Assembly: GCA_964549495.1 (NCBI GenBank)
Contig: CAZJWJ010000016.1
Coordinates: forward strand, 1-64,000
Direction of reading: 5' to 3'
DNA length: 64,000 nt
DNA from: JACKBJ01 sp964549495
Lineage (GTDB): Bacteria > Chloroflexota > Anaerolineae > Epilineales > Epilineaceae
Below are positions 52,304 through 60,862 of this stretch, piece after piece. The first letter of the stretch is position 1; the number at the start of each line of letters is the position of its first letter. A model generated the notes under the pieces. The model did no database searches and had not been told where the DNA came from. It saw only the letters and a list, made by a program, of their open reading frames with translations. The translations under genes were made by a program, and so were the position numbers.

Positions 52304-52608
52304 AGCGGCCGCGCCTCGTTCAAGATGTGACGCCGGATGAGCCAGTAGAGACCGTCAGCTGTTACGACATCGACGTTGCGGCCCAGGAGTTCCGATAGTT
52401 CGGCGATGAGCCGCGTGAGATCGAGTAGGCTTCGTCCCGGTTCGAGATCTACGAGCAGGTCGACATCACTGTCCCGGGTTTCAGTCCCACGAGCCACGGA
52501 CCCGAAGACTCGAATGTTGCTCGCGCCGTGACGCGCGGCGATTCGCAGAATGGCCTCACGGTGCTGGGCCAAGATCGACATCGAATCGATTTCGGTGATC
52601 GAGGACAT
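52300..52608 (-). CDS. MntA-like minimal nucleotidyltransferase (antitoxin of a HepT/MntA module)
   Basis: This 102-residue protein has the minimal nucleotidyltransferase active site: RVFGSVARGTETRDSDVDLLVDL near 37-59, with GSxARG and the DxD pair intact. In HepT/MntA systems it adds AMP to the HEPN toxin to neutralise it (established for the family). The linked HepT here has lost its catalytic motif. ATG at 52608 is used and ATG at 52581 is an alternative; neither has a good Shine-Dalgarno. Base composition is less GC-rich than in neighbouring genes. Confidence 0.78.
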   Translation of the reverse strand: MSSITEIDSMSILAQHREAILRIAARHGASNIRVFGSVARGTETRDSDVDLLVDLEPGRSLLDLTRLIAELSELLGRNVDVVTADGLYWLIRRHILNEARPL

Positions 52609-52723
52609 GTTCGTGGAGTTCCGTGACGCCATGCGGTGCCGAACCGAGCGCTTCGATAGGAATACTACCACTACCCGTCCGGCAACGGGTTCCGCCACCG
52701 AGTTCTCGAGACTTGGCTTCGGC

Positions 52724-54091
52724 TCAGCTCGGCCGGCGCAGCCAGCGCAGGTAGCGCACCGCTTCCTCGACCAGCGCCAGCGGCCCGTCCTCGCGCAGGA
52801 TCTCCAGCGCGCGGGCCGGCAAGGCGCCGGTCGGCGTCGGCGACAGACGGTCCAGCCCTGCACCGGCTTCCGGTCGATCAGGCGCCCGCTGGGGATCGGT
52901 CATGAATCGCACCAGCGGCTCAGCCGCCTTGGCCCAGGTCATCTGCTCGCGCACTCGTGCGAAGCTGGCCTCCCGATTCGAACGCGAATCGGTCTCGTCC
53001 AGCAGCTCCACGATGGCCGCGGCCGTGGCCTCGACGTCCTCGGGCGGTACGCTGCGGCCTAGTCCATCGCGCTCGACCCGCTCGGCCAGGACGTCGCCGC
53101 CGGTGACGATCATGGGCAGGCCGGCCCAGATACAGTCCAGCAGGCGGGTGCGGTAGGCGAAGCGGGTCTCGATATGCGGCAGGTGGGTGCTGGCGGCCAG
53201 GTCGGCCTCGAGCAGGTAGGCGCCGCGCTGGTCGTATGGCACCCAGTCGGGGTTGAAGAAGACCACGCGATCGAGCAGGTCCAGCTCGCGGGCCAGGCGC
53301 TCGGCGGCGGCGGCCATGCGCATCTTGGGCGTGTAGAGCCCGGGCGCCTTGCCGCCCATGAAGAAGAGCCGTAGGTCGGGCCGCTCGGGCGCCAAGCGCC
53401 CCACCGCCCGGATCAGGGTCAGCGGGTCGAACCAGTTCCAGATGCCGCCATTCCAGAGGATCACCCGGTCCTCGGCACCGATGCCGGGGATAGCGCCTTT
53501 GAGACGCGGCCGGCCATCGGCGGCCGGCGTCGGCGGCGCCTCCGGCAAGCCGAAAGGCACCACGTCGATCAGCGCGCGCAAGCTCGCGTCTTGGTCGTAG
53601 GCCTCCGGCCCGACGCGGCCCAGCGCGGTGAGCATGCCCAGCCAGAAGTCGCGCTGGGGCTCGCTGGCGCAGAGGAAGACGTCGCCCCGCTCGAGCTGGG
53701 CGCAGAGCGCGGCCAGGTCCTTCTCGTGATGGTGCAGCCGGCCGGCCATTGTCTCCTCGGCCCGCTGCGGCAGGTTCTCGAGCACGAAGGGATCGTAGAC
53801 GTCGACGATGACCGGGATGTCCAGCGCCGCCAGGAAGGGGTAGTGGGCCAGGACCAGGCCCTGGATCATCACCGCGTCGGCCGCCTCGGCCACCGGGCGC
53901 AGGCCGCGGCCCTGGACGTCGAAGGCGACGGTCTCGAAGCGGGCCGGCGGGATGGACTTGCCTGGCGCGGCCAGCGTCACGCGGATACCGGCATCGTGCA
54001 GCGCGCCGGCCAGCTCCCAGGCGCGGATGCTGGGGCCGGCCATGCGCTCGCCGATGGCATCGTTGGAGACGATCAGGAGGTGTCGGCTCAT
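52724..54091 (-). CDS. family 4 (GT-B) glycosyltransferase
   Basis: This 455-residue enzyme begins HLLIVSNDAIGERMAGPSIRAWELA, the N-terminal layout of a group of GT4 enzymes in O-antigen/S-layer glycan clusters. The second Rossmann domain contains DRVILWNGGIWNWFDPLTLI and HIETRFAYRTRLLDCIWAGLPMIVTGGD. A C-terminal helical tail of about 50 residues follows the GT-B fold. The gene overlaps the membrane protein gene by 4 bp and belongs to the second polysaccharide cluster (52.7-57.5 kb). Donor unknown. Confidence 0.82.
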   Translation of the reverse strand: MSRHLLIVSNDAIGERMAGPSIRAWELAGALHDAGIRVTLAAPGKSIPPARFETVAFDVQGRGLRPVAEAADAVMIQGLVLAHYPFLAALDIPVIVDVYDPFVLENLPQRAEETMAGRLHHHEKDLAALCAQLERGDVFLCASEPQRDFWLGMLTALGRVGPEAYDQDASLRALIDVVPFGLPEAPPTPAADGRPRLKGAIPGIGAEDRVILWNGGIWNWFDPLTLIRAVGRLAPERPDLRLFFMGGKAPGLYTPKMRMAAAAERLARELDLLDRVVFFNPDWVPYDQRGAYLLEADLAASTHLPHIETRFAYRTRLLDCIWAGLPMIVTGGDVLAERVERDGLGRSVPPEDVEATAAAIVELLDETDSRSNREASFARVREQMTWAKAAEPLVRFMTDPQRAPDRPEAGAGLDRLSPTPTGALPARALEILREDGPLALVEEAVRYLRWLRRPS

Positions 54092-56229
54092 GGCAAGACT
54101 GGCGCCGGGTCGACGCGGGCCGGCTCACCGTCCTCGACCGCCTCGCCCCCTTCATCGACCGTCGACTCGATGACCTCGACCGCTGCCTGGCTGGCCTCGT
54201 CCAGCCGCTCGTAGACCTCGGCCCCGCCCTCGGCGTGGATTCGCCGCCAGTAGGGACTGGCGGCCAGGGCCGCGCGGTCCAGCTGGGCGCCGGTGACGCC
54301 AACATAGGCGTGGCTCACGCCGGCCTCGGCCAGCGCGCGGCGGGTCGACTCGCCATCCAGGTCCGCCTGCCACAGCCGCGCCAGGTCGTTGACCGCCTCG
54401 CGGTAGCCCGGGTCGAAGCCGCGCTCGATGCCGTAGGTGATGGGCGGCAGCGTGCTGGTCCGCGGCTCGGCCAAGAGCGGCAGCCACCAGCCGGCATCGT
54501 CGCCGGCCTGCACCGTGTCGCCGAAGGCCGAGAAGCTGCCGACCAAGAAGCGTGCGTCGGGCGGCGTGTTCTGGCCGATCCAGGCCATGGCCGCCTCGTC
54601 GGCCGGATGCACCAGCCGGAAGGCGGGTTCGAGCAGGTCGCGATCCTGCCAGGCGCGCAGGCCGGCGGCCGCGATGACCAGGCCGGCCAGCAGCCAGGCC
54701 GATCTGGCCGATCCGCTCGCGGACCCTGACGCGACGGGCCGCGGACTCGTGGCACGATGATCTCGATGCTCGCCCGACTCCAGGCCGAGCCCGGCCGCCA
54801 GTGCGCCCAAACCGCCGCCGACCAGCAGCGCGGCCGGCAAGTAGGCGCCGATGGCCACGGTGAAGTCCTTGAGCACGCCGGTGATGGGCAGGCCCAACAG
54901 GCCGGGATACATGGCCAGGAAGATCAGCGCGATCCAGGCCAGGCCGACGCGGGTGACCCGCTCGCGCCGCACGAGTCCCACCAGGCCCAGCACGACCATG
55001 CCCGCGACCAGCCACCAGCCCAGGTTGTCGCCGATCGCATCGGCGTTCCAGATCTGCCAGGGCGAGACGACACCGTAGACGTCCGGGTCGGCAACGCGGC
55101 CGGTGGAGAGCTTGACGGCCGACTCGTCCAGCGGGCCGGCCAAGAGGCGCGGGATCCAGGGGGAGGCGAGGAGGACGGCGGTGGCCGCGACGATCGACGT
55201 GCGTGCCAGCGCCGTCGCCCGCTCGCGCGCGCCGCCCTCGACGCCGACGATCAGCCAGGCCAGCATGGCCAGGGCGAAGATCAGGGTGACGATGTAGTGG
55301 GTCAGCGCCATGCCGGCCACCAGGATCGCGGCCAGCGCGGCCATGCGCCAGTCCTTCGACCGCCATTGGCTCGACCGCCGCGGATCGAGCGATCGGCCGG
55401 CCGCCCAGGTCGTGGCCAGGAGGGCCGCCGGCAGGAGGACCTGGCCGGCCAGTTGCGTGTAGCGGCCCCAGTTGAGGTAGAAGGCGGGCATGGTCGACAG
55501 GCCGCCGGCCGCCAGGGCCGCGCCCAGGCCGGCCCAGCGCCGGCCGGTCCAGCCGGCCACCAGGGCGTAGGCGGTCAGCGCCTGGGCCCACATCAGCGCT
55601 TGTCCGCTGACCAGGAGTGCCCGCGGCGCCGGGATCTCGGCGATGCCGGCCAGGCTGGCGCCGGCGGCGTGCAGGCCGAAGTGGTAGCTGAAGGTGGACA
55701 GCTCGGCGAAGGGCCGCCAGTCGTGCGGTAGCCCCTCCTGCAGCGCGAAGAGGCGCAGGATCATGCTGTGGTGCAGGCTGTCGCCGAACATCGGCAGGCT
55801 CAACTCGCGCAGCACCCAGAGGCGGGAGGCGGCCAGGAAGAACAGGAGGAGTAGCAGGGCCAGGTTGGCGGGCTGGCGCAGGCCGGCTTGGACTCGGGAC
55901 AGGCCGCGCTGCAGCGGGCTTTCGTCCGGCTCCGCCTTCCGCTCGTTCGCCACATCCCGCGTGACCGAGGCGATCAGGTAGGCGGTGGACAGGATCAGCA
56001 GCGTCCACTGGAGGCCGGCGCCAGCGGGGATGCCCAGGGTGCTGGCCCAGAGGTAGATCAGGGGTTGGAGGGCCAGGCCCAGGCCGGCGGCCAAGCCGGC
56101 GTGGACCCAGAGGTCGGCGCTGCGGAGAAGGTCTCGGCCGCCGGCCAGGCGCAGCAGGGCCAGGCCGGGGAGTACCAGGAGCGCCAGGTAGAGCAGGAAG
56201 GCCGGTAGATTGGCCAGCACGGCGCTCAC
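54088..56229 (-). CDS. large polytopic membrane protein (putative GT-C-like)
   Basis: This 713-residue protein has about 14 hydrophobic helices. The first long loop contains LSLPMFGDSLHHSMILRLF, a GT-C-like acidic/His pattern. A soluble C-terminal domain (about 540-700) has the segment AMAWIGQNTPPDARFLVGSF often seen after the membrane part of such enzymes. A Ser/Gly/Arg-rich polar insert occurs near 480-510. The GTG start overlaps the upstream ATPase stop as GTGA. It is probably a glycosyltransferase or glycan-processing protein of the second polysaccharide cluster. Family not firmly identified. Confidence 0.65.
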   Translation of the reverse strand: MSAVLANLPAFLLYLALLVLPGLALLRLAGGRDLLRSADLWVHAGLAAGLGLALQPLIYLWASTLGIPAGAGLQWTLLILSTAYLIASVTRDVANERKAEPDESPLQRGLSRVQAGLRQPANLALLLLLFFLAASRLWVLRELSLPMFGDSLHHSMILRLFALQEGLPHDWRPFAELSTFSYHFGLHAAGASLAGIAEIPAPRALLVSGQALMWAQALTAYALVAGWTGRRWAGLGAALAAGGLSTMPAFYLNWGRYTQLAGQVLLPAALLATTWAAGRSLDPRRSSQWRSKDWRMAALAAILVAGMALTHYIVTLIFALAMLAWLIVGVEGGARERATALARTSIVAATAVLLASPWIPRLLAGPLDESAVKLSTGRVADPDVYGVVSPWQIWNADAIGDNLGWWLVAGMVVLGLVGLVRRERVTRVGLAWIALIFLAMYPGLLGLPITGVLKDFTVAIGAYLPAALLVGGGLGALAAGLGLESGEHRDHRATSPRPVASGSASGSARSAWLLAGLVIAAAGLRAWQDRDLLEPAFRLVHPADEAAMAWIGQNTPPDARFLVGSFSAFGDTVQAGDDAGWWLPLLAEPRTSTLPPITYGIERGFDPGYREAVNDLARLWQADLDGESTRRALAEAGVSHAYVGVTGAQLDRAALAASPYWRRIHAEGGAEVYERLDEASQAAVEVIESTVDEGGEAVEDGEPARVDPAPVLP

Positions 56230-57539
56230 GGGCGCGGGTCCTCGTCGGGCGGCGGGACCTCGGGCCCGTCACCCTCGACATGGTGGGACCAGCGGGCCGG
56301 CATGTGGATCAGGCCGTATTGCTCGCCGACCTGGCTGGCGCGGACGCGCAGGGTAAAGCGGCGGTGGTGATGGTCGTAGGCGTGCACGGTGGCCTGGTCG
56401 TAGACGGCGGCCGAGAGCTCGTAGCGGCCGCTCATCAGGGCCAAGCGGTCGACGCGCCAGTCGATGTGGCCCTCGCCCTCGACATAGGGGATGTCCAGAT
56501 GGGCGTCCTTGCTGTTGGGGCCGTTGATGTGCAGGCCGTCCTCGCGGTGGATGGCCAGGCCGAAGACCGGCTGCTCGATGCGATGGTGGGCGCGGTAGTG
56601 GAGGCGCACCGTCATCGGCTGGCCGGTGAGCAGGATCTCATGGGGTTCCCCGTCCGGACCCAGGAGCTCGACCTCGCGGATCTCGACCTCGCGCGAGCCC
56701 CAACGATCCGGCTCGGGCTCGGGCTCGGTGGTCTCGTCGATCTCGATGCCCGCCTCGGCCGCCTGGGCCTTGCGCTCGGCGGCCAGGCGGGCTTCCTCGC
56801 GGGCCACCATGCTGGCGTAGTAGTCGTCGACGATCTGGTCGGTGGCCCCGAAGGCGCGCAGCTGGCCGTCCTCGAGCCACACGGTCTGGTCGCAGAGCTC
56901 GCGGATGGCCTCGTTGTCGTGCGAGACCAGGGCGATGGACACGCCCGCGCGGCGCAAGTCGGCGATGCGGTCGCGGCATTTGTGCTGGAAGGCCTGATCG
57001 CCCACCGCCAGGACCTCGTCGATGAGCAGGATCTCGGCGTCCAGGTGGATGGCGGTGGCGAAGCCCAGGCGCATGTACATGCCGGAGCTGTAATGCTTGA
57101 CCGGCATCTCGACGAAGCGGCCCAGCTCACTGAAGTCGATGATCCTTTGCAGGCGGCGCTCCATCTCGCGCCGCCCGAAGCCCATCATCGAGCCGTTGAG
57201 GTAGACGTTCTCGCGCCCGGTCAGGTCCGGGTGGAAGCCGGCCCCCAGCTCGAGCAGCGCCGCCACGCGTCCGTCGACCACGATGCGCCCGCTGGTGGGC
57301 TCGAGGATGCGCGCGATCAGCTTGAGGCTGGTGCTCTTGCCGGTGCCGTTGGGCCCGACGAAGCCCAGCGAGCCGCCTTGCTCCAGCTCGAAGGAGACCT
57401 CGTCCAGCGCGACCAGCGTCTCCTTGGGCTCGCGGCTACGCCGTAGCGCGCCGACGAAGGCCTCTTTGAAGGAACGCGGCCGATCGCGCTCCAGGACGAA
57501 GCGCTTGCTGACCTTCTCGAAGCGGATGGCGGTGGACAG
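56226..57539 (-). CDS. Wzt-like ABC transporter ATPase for polysaccharide export, probable CTG start
   Basis: This roughly 437-residue ATPase has Walker A GPNGTGKST near 72-80, the signature VKHYSSGMYMRLGFA near 148 and Walker B AEILLIDEVLAVGD near 170. The Wzt C-terminal sugar-binding-like domain covers about 265-437. No ATG, GTG or TTG exists in frame between the upstream stop (57594) and the Walker A motif. A CTG at 57539, with GAGG 7 nt upstream, gives the expected N-terminus STAIRFEKVSKRF. The next in-frame start is GTG at 57281, which would remove Walker A. No Wzm permease gene is adjacent; upstream is the leucyl aminopeptidase gene. Confidence 0.8.
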   Translation of the reverse strand: MSTAIRFEKVSKRFVLERDRPRSFKEAFVGALRRSREPKETLVALDEVSFELEQGGSLGFVGPNGTGKSTSLKLIARILEPTSGRIVVDGRVAALLELGAGFHPDLTGRENVYLNGSMMGFGRREMERRLQRIIDFSELGRFVEMPVKHYSSGMYMRLGFATAIHLDAEILLIDEVLAVGDQAFQHKCRDRIADLRRAGVSIALVSHDNEAIRELCDQTVWLEDGQLRAFGATDQIVDDYYASMVAREEARLAAERKAQAAEAGIEIDETTEPEPEPDRWGSREVEIREVELLGPDGEPHEILLTGQPMTVRLHYRAHHRIEQPVFGLAIHREDGLHINGPNSKDAHLDIPYVEGEGHIDWRVDRLALMSGRYELSAAVYDQATVHAYDHHHRRFTLRVRASQVGEQYGLIHMPARWSHHVEGDGPEVPPPDEDPRP

Positions 57540-57607
57540 GGCGAGACCTCGCAGTGACGACTCGGACGCCGGGCCGACCGCCCGGTGCGCGCTCTAGACG
57601 CAGGACA

Positions 57608-57670
57608 CGCCGCGGCGCTTTCAGCCGCGGCGGGCGCCGCTACGGTAGCGGGGCGGGTTGTGGGGGTCAA
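57608..57670 (-). promoter_or_regulatory. promoter of the wzt-like gene plus leader hairpin
   Basis: TTGACC (57670-57665, minus), 17 bp and TACCGT (57647-57642) form a good promoter. The predicted start is near 57635. A 9-bp hairpin CGCCGCGGC/GCCGCGGCG (57608-57632, loop 7 nt) would sit at the 5' end of the roughly 96-nt leader. Confidence 0.55.
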
Positions 57671-57750
57671 GGCTCTCGGTCGCGCTTGCGCGATGAGGCA
57701 GTCGGACTGCTGACTCGCGGTCTTCGAACCGATCGAGCGGGTCACTGTAT

Positions 57751-59286
57751 CTACCCGCCTTCGCCATCGACCCGATCGCGCAACCAGGCCACCAGCAGGT
57801 TCACGCCATAGCCCGTGGCGCCCTTGGACTGGTAAGGCTTCTCGCCATCGCCCCAGGCCATGCCGGCGATGTCCAGGTGGGCCCAGGGGTAGTCGGTGAA
57901 GCGCTGGAGGAACTTGGCGCCGAAGATCGAGCCGGCCAGGGCCGGCTGGGCGTCGAGGGTGTTCTTGATGTCGGCCACCTCGCTCTCGATCATCTTGGCG
58001 TAGGGCTCGTCCCACATCGGCAGGCGCCAGAGCCGCTCCCCGGCGCGCTCGCCGGCGGCCAGCAGGGCATCGGCCAGCGCGTCGTCGTTGGGGAAGAGGC
58101 CGGCCGCGCCCTTGCCCAGGGTGATCAGGATGGCGCCGGTGAGCGTGGCCAGATCGACCACCGCGGCCGGCTTCAGGTCTTGGGCATAGGACAGGGCGTC
58201 GGCCAGCACCATGCGCCCCTCGGCGTCGGTGTTGAGGATCTCGATCGAGGTGCCGTTGCGGGCCCGCACCACGTCGCCCGGCTTGGTGGCGCGGCCGCCC
58301 GGCAGGTTCTCGGTGGCGCCGACCAGGGCCACCACGTGCAACGGTAGCTGCAGGCGGCCGACCACCTCCATGGCGCCCAGCACGGCCGAGGCGCCGGACA
58401 TGTCCATCTTCATCGCGCCCATCTTCAGGCCGCCCTTGAGCGAGATGCCGCCCGAGTCGAAGGTGACGCCCTTGCCGGCAAGCACCACCGGCGCCTGATC
58501 CTCGCTACCGGCCGGCTGGTGGCGCAGGATGATGAAGCGCGGCTCCTCGGCGCTGCCGGCCGCCACGCTGGCCAGGGCGCCCATGCGCTCCTCGATGATG
58601 CGCGCCCGATCCCAGGCCTCGGCCCGCATGCCGTGGCGCCCTGCGATGGCGGCCGCGGCCTCGGCCAGATAGGTGGGGGTGGCGGTGTTGGCCGGATGGT
58701 TGCTGAGGTCGCGGGCCAGGGTGATGCCGGCGGCGATGGCCGCGCCGGCCTCCGCGCCCGCCTGGACCTGCGCCATGCGCCCCTCGTCCCGCTCGACCAG
58801 GATCAGCTCGGCCAGCCGGGTGGGCGCGGCGTCCTCGCCATCGGGTTCGGACTTGTGCTCGTCGAAGCGGTAGTCGGCCAGGAGCCCGCCCAAGGTCGTC
58901 GCCTCGGCGGCCTGGGCCGGATCGAGCCCGCCGATGCCGGCGCCGTGGACGATCGTCGCCACGGTGCTCGCGCCCCGCTCGAGGGCGGCGCGGACGGCCG
59001 CGGCCGACGCCTGGCGCACGCCCTCCAGGTCGAGGCCCTCGGACCTGCCCAAGCCGACCAGCACCACTCGCGGCGCGGCCAGCGTGCCGGCCGTGTCCAG
59101 CACCAGCGTCTGGCCGAGCATGCCCTTGAAGTCGCCGGCCTCCAGCAGCCGCGAGATGCGCCCCGACAGCGCCGCATCGACGGCTCCCGTGGCCCCGCCG
59201 GGCGAGGTGACGCCCTGGAAGAGGTTGACGACGATGGCATCGGCCTGCGCGTCCTGGATCGAGCCGGATCGGACTTGGGTCTGCAC
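57751..59286 (-). CDS. pepA: leucyl aminopeptidase (M17)
   Basis: This 511-residue metallopeptidase removes N-terminal residues and binds two metals. VVLAGKGVTFDSGGISLKGG near 268-287 and the family signature NTDAEGRMVLADAL near 352-365 are intact. The N-terminal domain and overall length are normal. The GTG start at 59286 is supported by AGGAG 6 nt upstream. It is encoded upstream of the wzt-like gene, 211 bp away, with a promoter for that gene in the gap. Confidence 0.95.
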   Translation of the reverse strand: MQTQVRSGSIQDAQADAIVVNLFQGVTSPGGATGAVDAALSGRISRLLEAGDFKGMLGQTLVLDTAGTLAAPRVVLVGLGRSEGLDLEGVRQASAAAVRAALERGASTVATIVHGAGIGGLDPAQAAEATTLGGLLADYRFDEHKSEPDGEDAAPTRLAELILVERDEGRMAQVQAGAEAGAAIAAGITLARDLSNHPANTATPTYLAEAAAAIAGRHGMRAEAWDRARIIEERMGALASVAAGSAEEPRFIILRHQPAGSEDQAPVVLAGKGVTFDSGGISLKGGLKMGAMKMDMSGASAVLGAMEVVGRLQLPLHVVALVGATENLPGGRATKPGDVVRARNGTSIEILNTDAEGRMVLADALSYAQDLKPAAVVDLATLTGAILITLGKGAAGLFPNDDALADALLAAGERAGERLWRLPMWDEPYAKMIESEVADIKNTLDAQPALAGSIFGAKFLQRFTDYPWAHLDIAGMAWGDGEKPYQSKGATGYGVNLLVAWLRDRVDGEGG

Positions 59287-59379
59287 GGTCAGCTCCTGTG
59301 GGCGGGGAGGGTTGGAGATCGGGAAGGTTTTGGCGAGCAGGAGGTGCCGGGTGACCGGCGGAGTCGAGAATCCTTCGGA

Positions 59380-60369
59380 TCAGGGCACCGGCGCCAATGC
59401 GGGGGTCGCCGGGGCCGGGGTGGCCAAGAGCTCGATCTGACCGGTCATCGGGTCCAGCCGGGCCGGGGCGCGGGTCCACTCCGCCGAGCAGGCTTGCTGA
59501 TCGACGGTCATCTCGAGCCGGCCCTGGTCGTCGTAGCGCAGCTCGCCGGCGCGGACATCGCCCCGCTCGGCGCCGGGCAGCAGGGCCTCGAGGAAGCTGC
59601 CGTTATCCGGCTGGACCAGGACCACCCGCGGCGGGGAGACGAAGGCCACCGTCAGCCCGTCGGGCGAGAGGGCGGGCGCGCCCGGCATCCAGGCCTCCAG
59701 GTACTGGATCTCGCCGGTGGCCGGGTCGAGCCGGCGCAGGTCTTGGCCCCAGGGGTAGAGGCCGCAGCCGTCGGCGGTGCCCGTTTCGTAGAGGTAGACC
59801 CAGCGGCTGTCCGGGGTCCAGCCCAGGACGGCCGGCTCGGGGGCCCCCAGGCCGGACCGGGACCATTCGTCGATGACGGTGTGCACCTCGGAGCCGTCGG
59901 TGGAGACCACCTGCTGGCCGCGGTAGTACCACCGTTCATCCTCGACCTCGACCTCCTCGCCGACGATGCCGCGCACCCACCATCGGCCGTCGGGCGAGAG
60001 ATTGCCGGCCGGCCAGCCTTCCGGATCGCTCGTCGGCAGGCCCGCGGGCAGTGGTCCGGGCGTGACCGAGGGGTGTGGCGTGGGCGACGGGCCGGCGGTG
60101 AAGGCGGGTTCGACGAGATCGGCGAGATCGGCCGGCTCGGTCGCCTCGGCCTCCGTCGGCTCGCCGCCAGCTTCCGGACGCTCCGCGTCCTCCGACGTGC
60201 CGGCCTCCGCATCGGCGGTCGGCGACGCGTCCTCCTCGGGCTCGGTCAGCACGCCGGCGGGGGCCATGGTCGGCAGCGGCCGCGGCGTCGGCTCGGGCTC
60301 GCCGCCGCAAGCGGCAACCGTCAGGACGAGCAGGGCGGTGACGAAGGATGTGTAGACATGCTGCCGCAT
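59380..60369 (-). CDS. putative lipoprotein with Pro/Thr-rich linker and propeller-like repeats
   Basis: This 329-residue protein starts at ATG 60369, where the lipoprotein signal begins (lipobox LTVAAC, Cys near 21). A long acidic Glu/Pro/Thr-rich spacer (about 25-120) follows. The C-terminal domain has TolB-like repeats (NLSPDGRWWVRG, LGWTPDSRWVYLYE, PALSPDGLTVAFVS). An upstream extension of 55 residues lacks support. It is likely a surface-anchored sensor or binding protein. Function unknown. The 223-bp upstream gap to the next (divergent) gene shows no clear feature. Confidence 0.65.
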   Translation of the reverse strand: MRQHVYTSFVTALLVLTVAACGGEPEPTPRPLPTMAPAGVLTEPEEDASPTADAEAGTSEDAERPEAGGEPTEAEATEPADLADLVEPAFTAGPSPTPHPSVTPGPLPAGLPTSDPEGWPAGNLSPDGRWWVRGIVGEEVEVEDERWYYRGQQVVSTDGSEVHTVIDEWSRSGLGAPEPAVLGWTPDSRWVYLYETGTADGCGLYPWGQDLRRLDPATGEIQYLEAWMPGAPALSPDGLTVAFVSPPRVVLVQPDNGSFLEALLPGAERGDVRAGELRYDDQGRLEMTVDQQACSAEWTRAPARLDPMTGQIELLATPAPATPALAPVP

Positions 60370-60592
60370 CGGAAACCCCCAAGCGTTGATGGCCACGACC
60401 GGTCGAGCGATGTGCGGTGGTCGCGACCGGGCATAGCGTATCGCCAGGGGGTTGCGGGGGCAAGAGGTCGCGATGCGGCGCGTCTCGACGAGGTTCGCGA
60501 AGTCGATGCCGGCACCGACGCGAATGGATCGCAAGGAGGCCCTAGGATTCTCCGCGGAGGTGCACTAGACTCGAATCACCGAGCAGCCCAGG

Positions 60593-60862
60593 ATGGAGTG
60601 GACGGAGGTAGCAGGTTTGGCCTGGCAGGATCTGAACTCCGAGGAGAAGATGCTGGCGGCCTACCAGGCTGCCAGACAGGAGTTGACGCCCGAGTACGTT
60701 GCGGTGCTGCGGCAACTCGGCGAGGGCGTGAGGCTGCGTCAGGCCTTCGAGCTGTGGCGCATGGCGCGACAGGCACTCTATCGACAAGGCTTGGAGCGTG
60801 GACTGTCGCCGGAAGATGCCATGCGCGATGCCGCTCGACGCATGCTGGAGCTCGAGACGTGA
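60593..60862 (+). CDS. small partner protein of a nucleotidyltransferase module
   Basis: This 89-residue helical protein (GVRLRQAFELWRMARQALYRQGLERGLSPEDAMRDAARRMLEL) is encoded just before a nucleotidyltransferase and overlaps it by GTGA. That arrangement resembles type II/IV toxin-antitoxin pairs. No good Shine-Dalgarno precedes the ATG. A weak -10 TAGACT lies at 60566-60571. I do not recognise a named family. Confidence 0.65.
   Translation: MEWTEVAGLAWQDLNSEEKMLAAYQAARQELTPEYVAVLRQLGEGVRLRQAFELWRMARQALYRQGLERGLSPEDAMRDAARRMLELET

Noticed and set aside
57317..58015. 232-residue frame between pepA and the wzt-like gene
   Set aside because: It overlaps the Walker A region of the ATPase and the end of pepA in other frames and has no domain.
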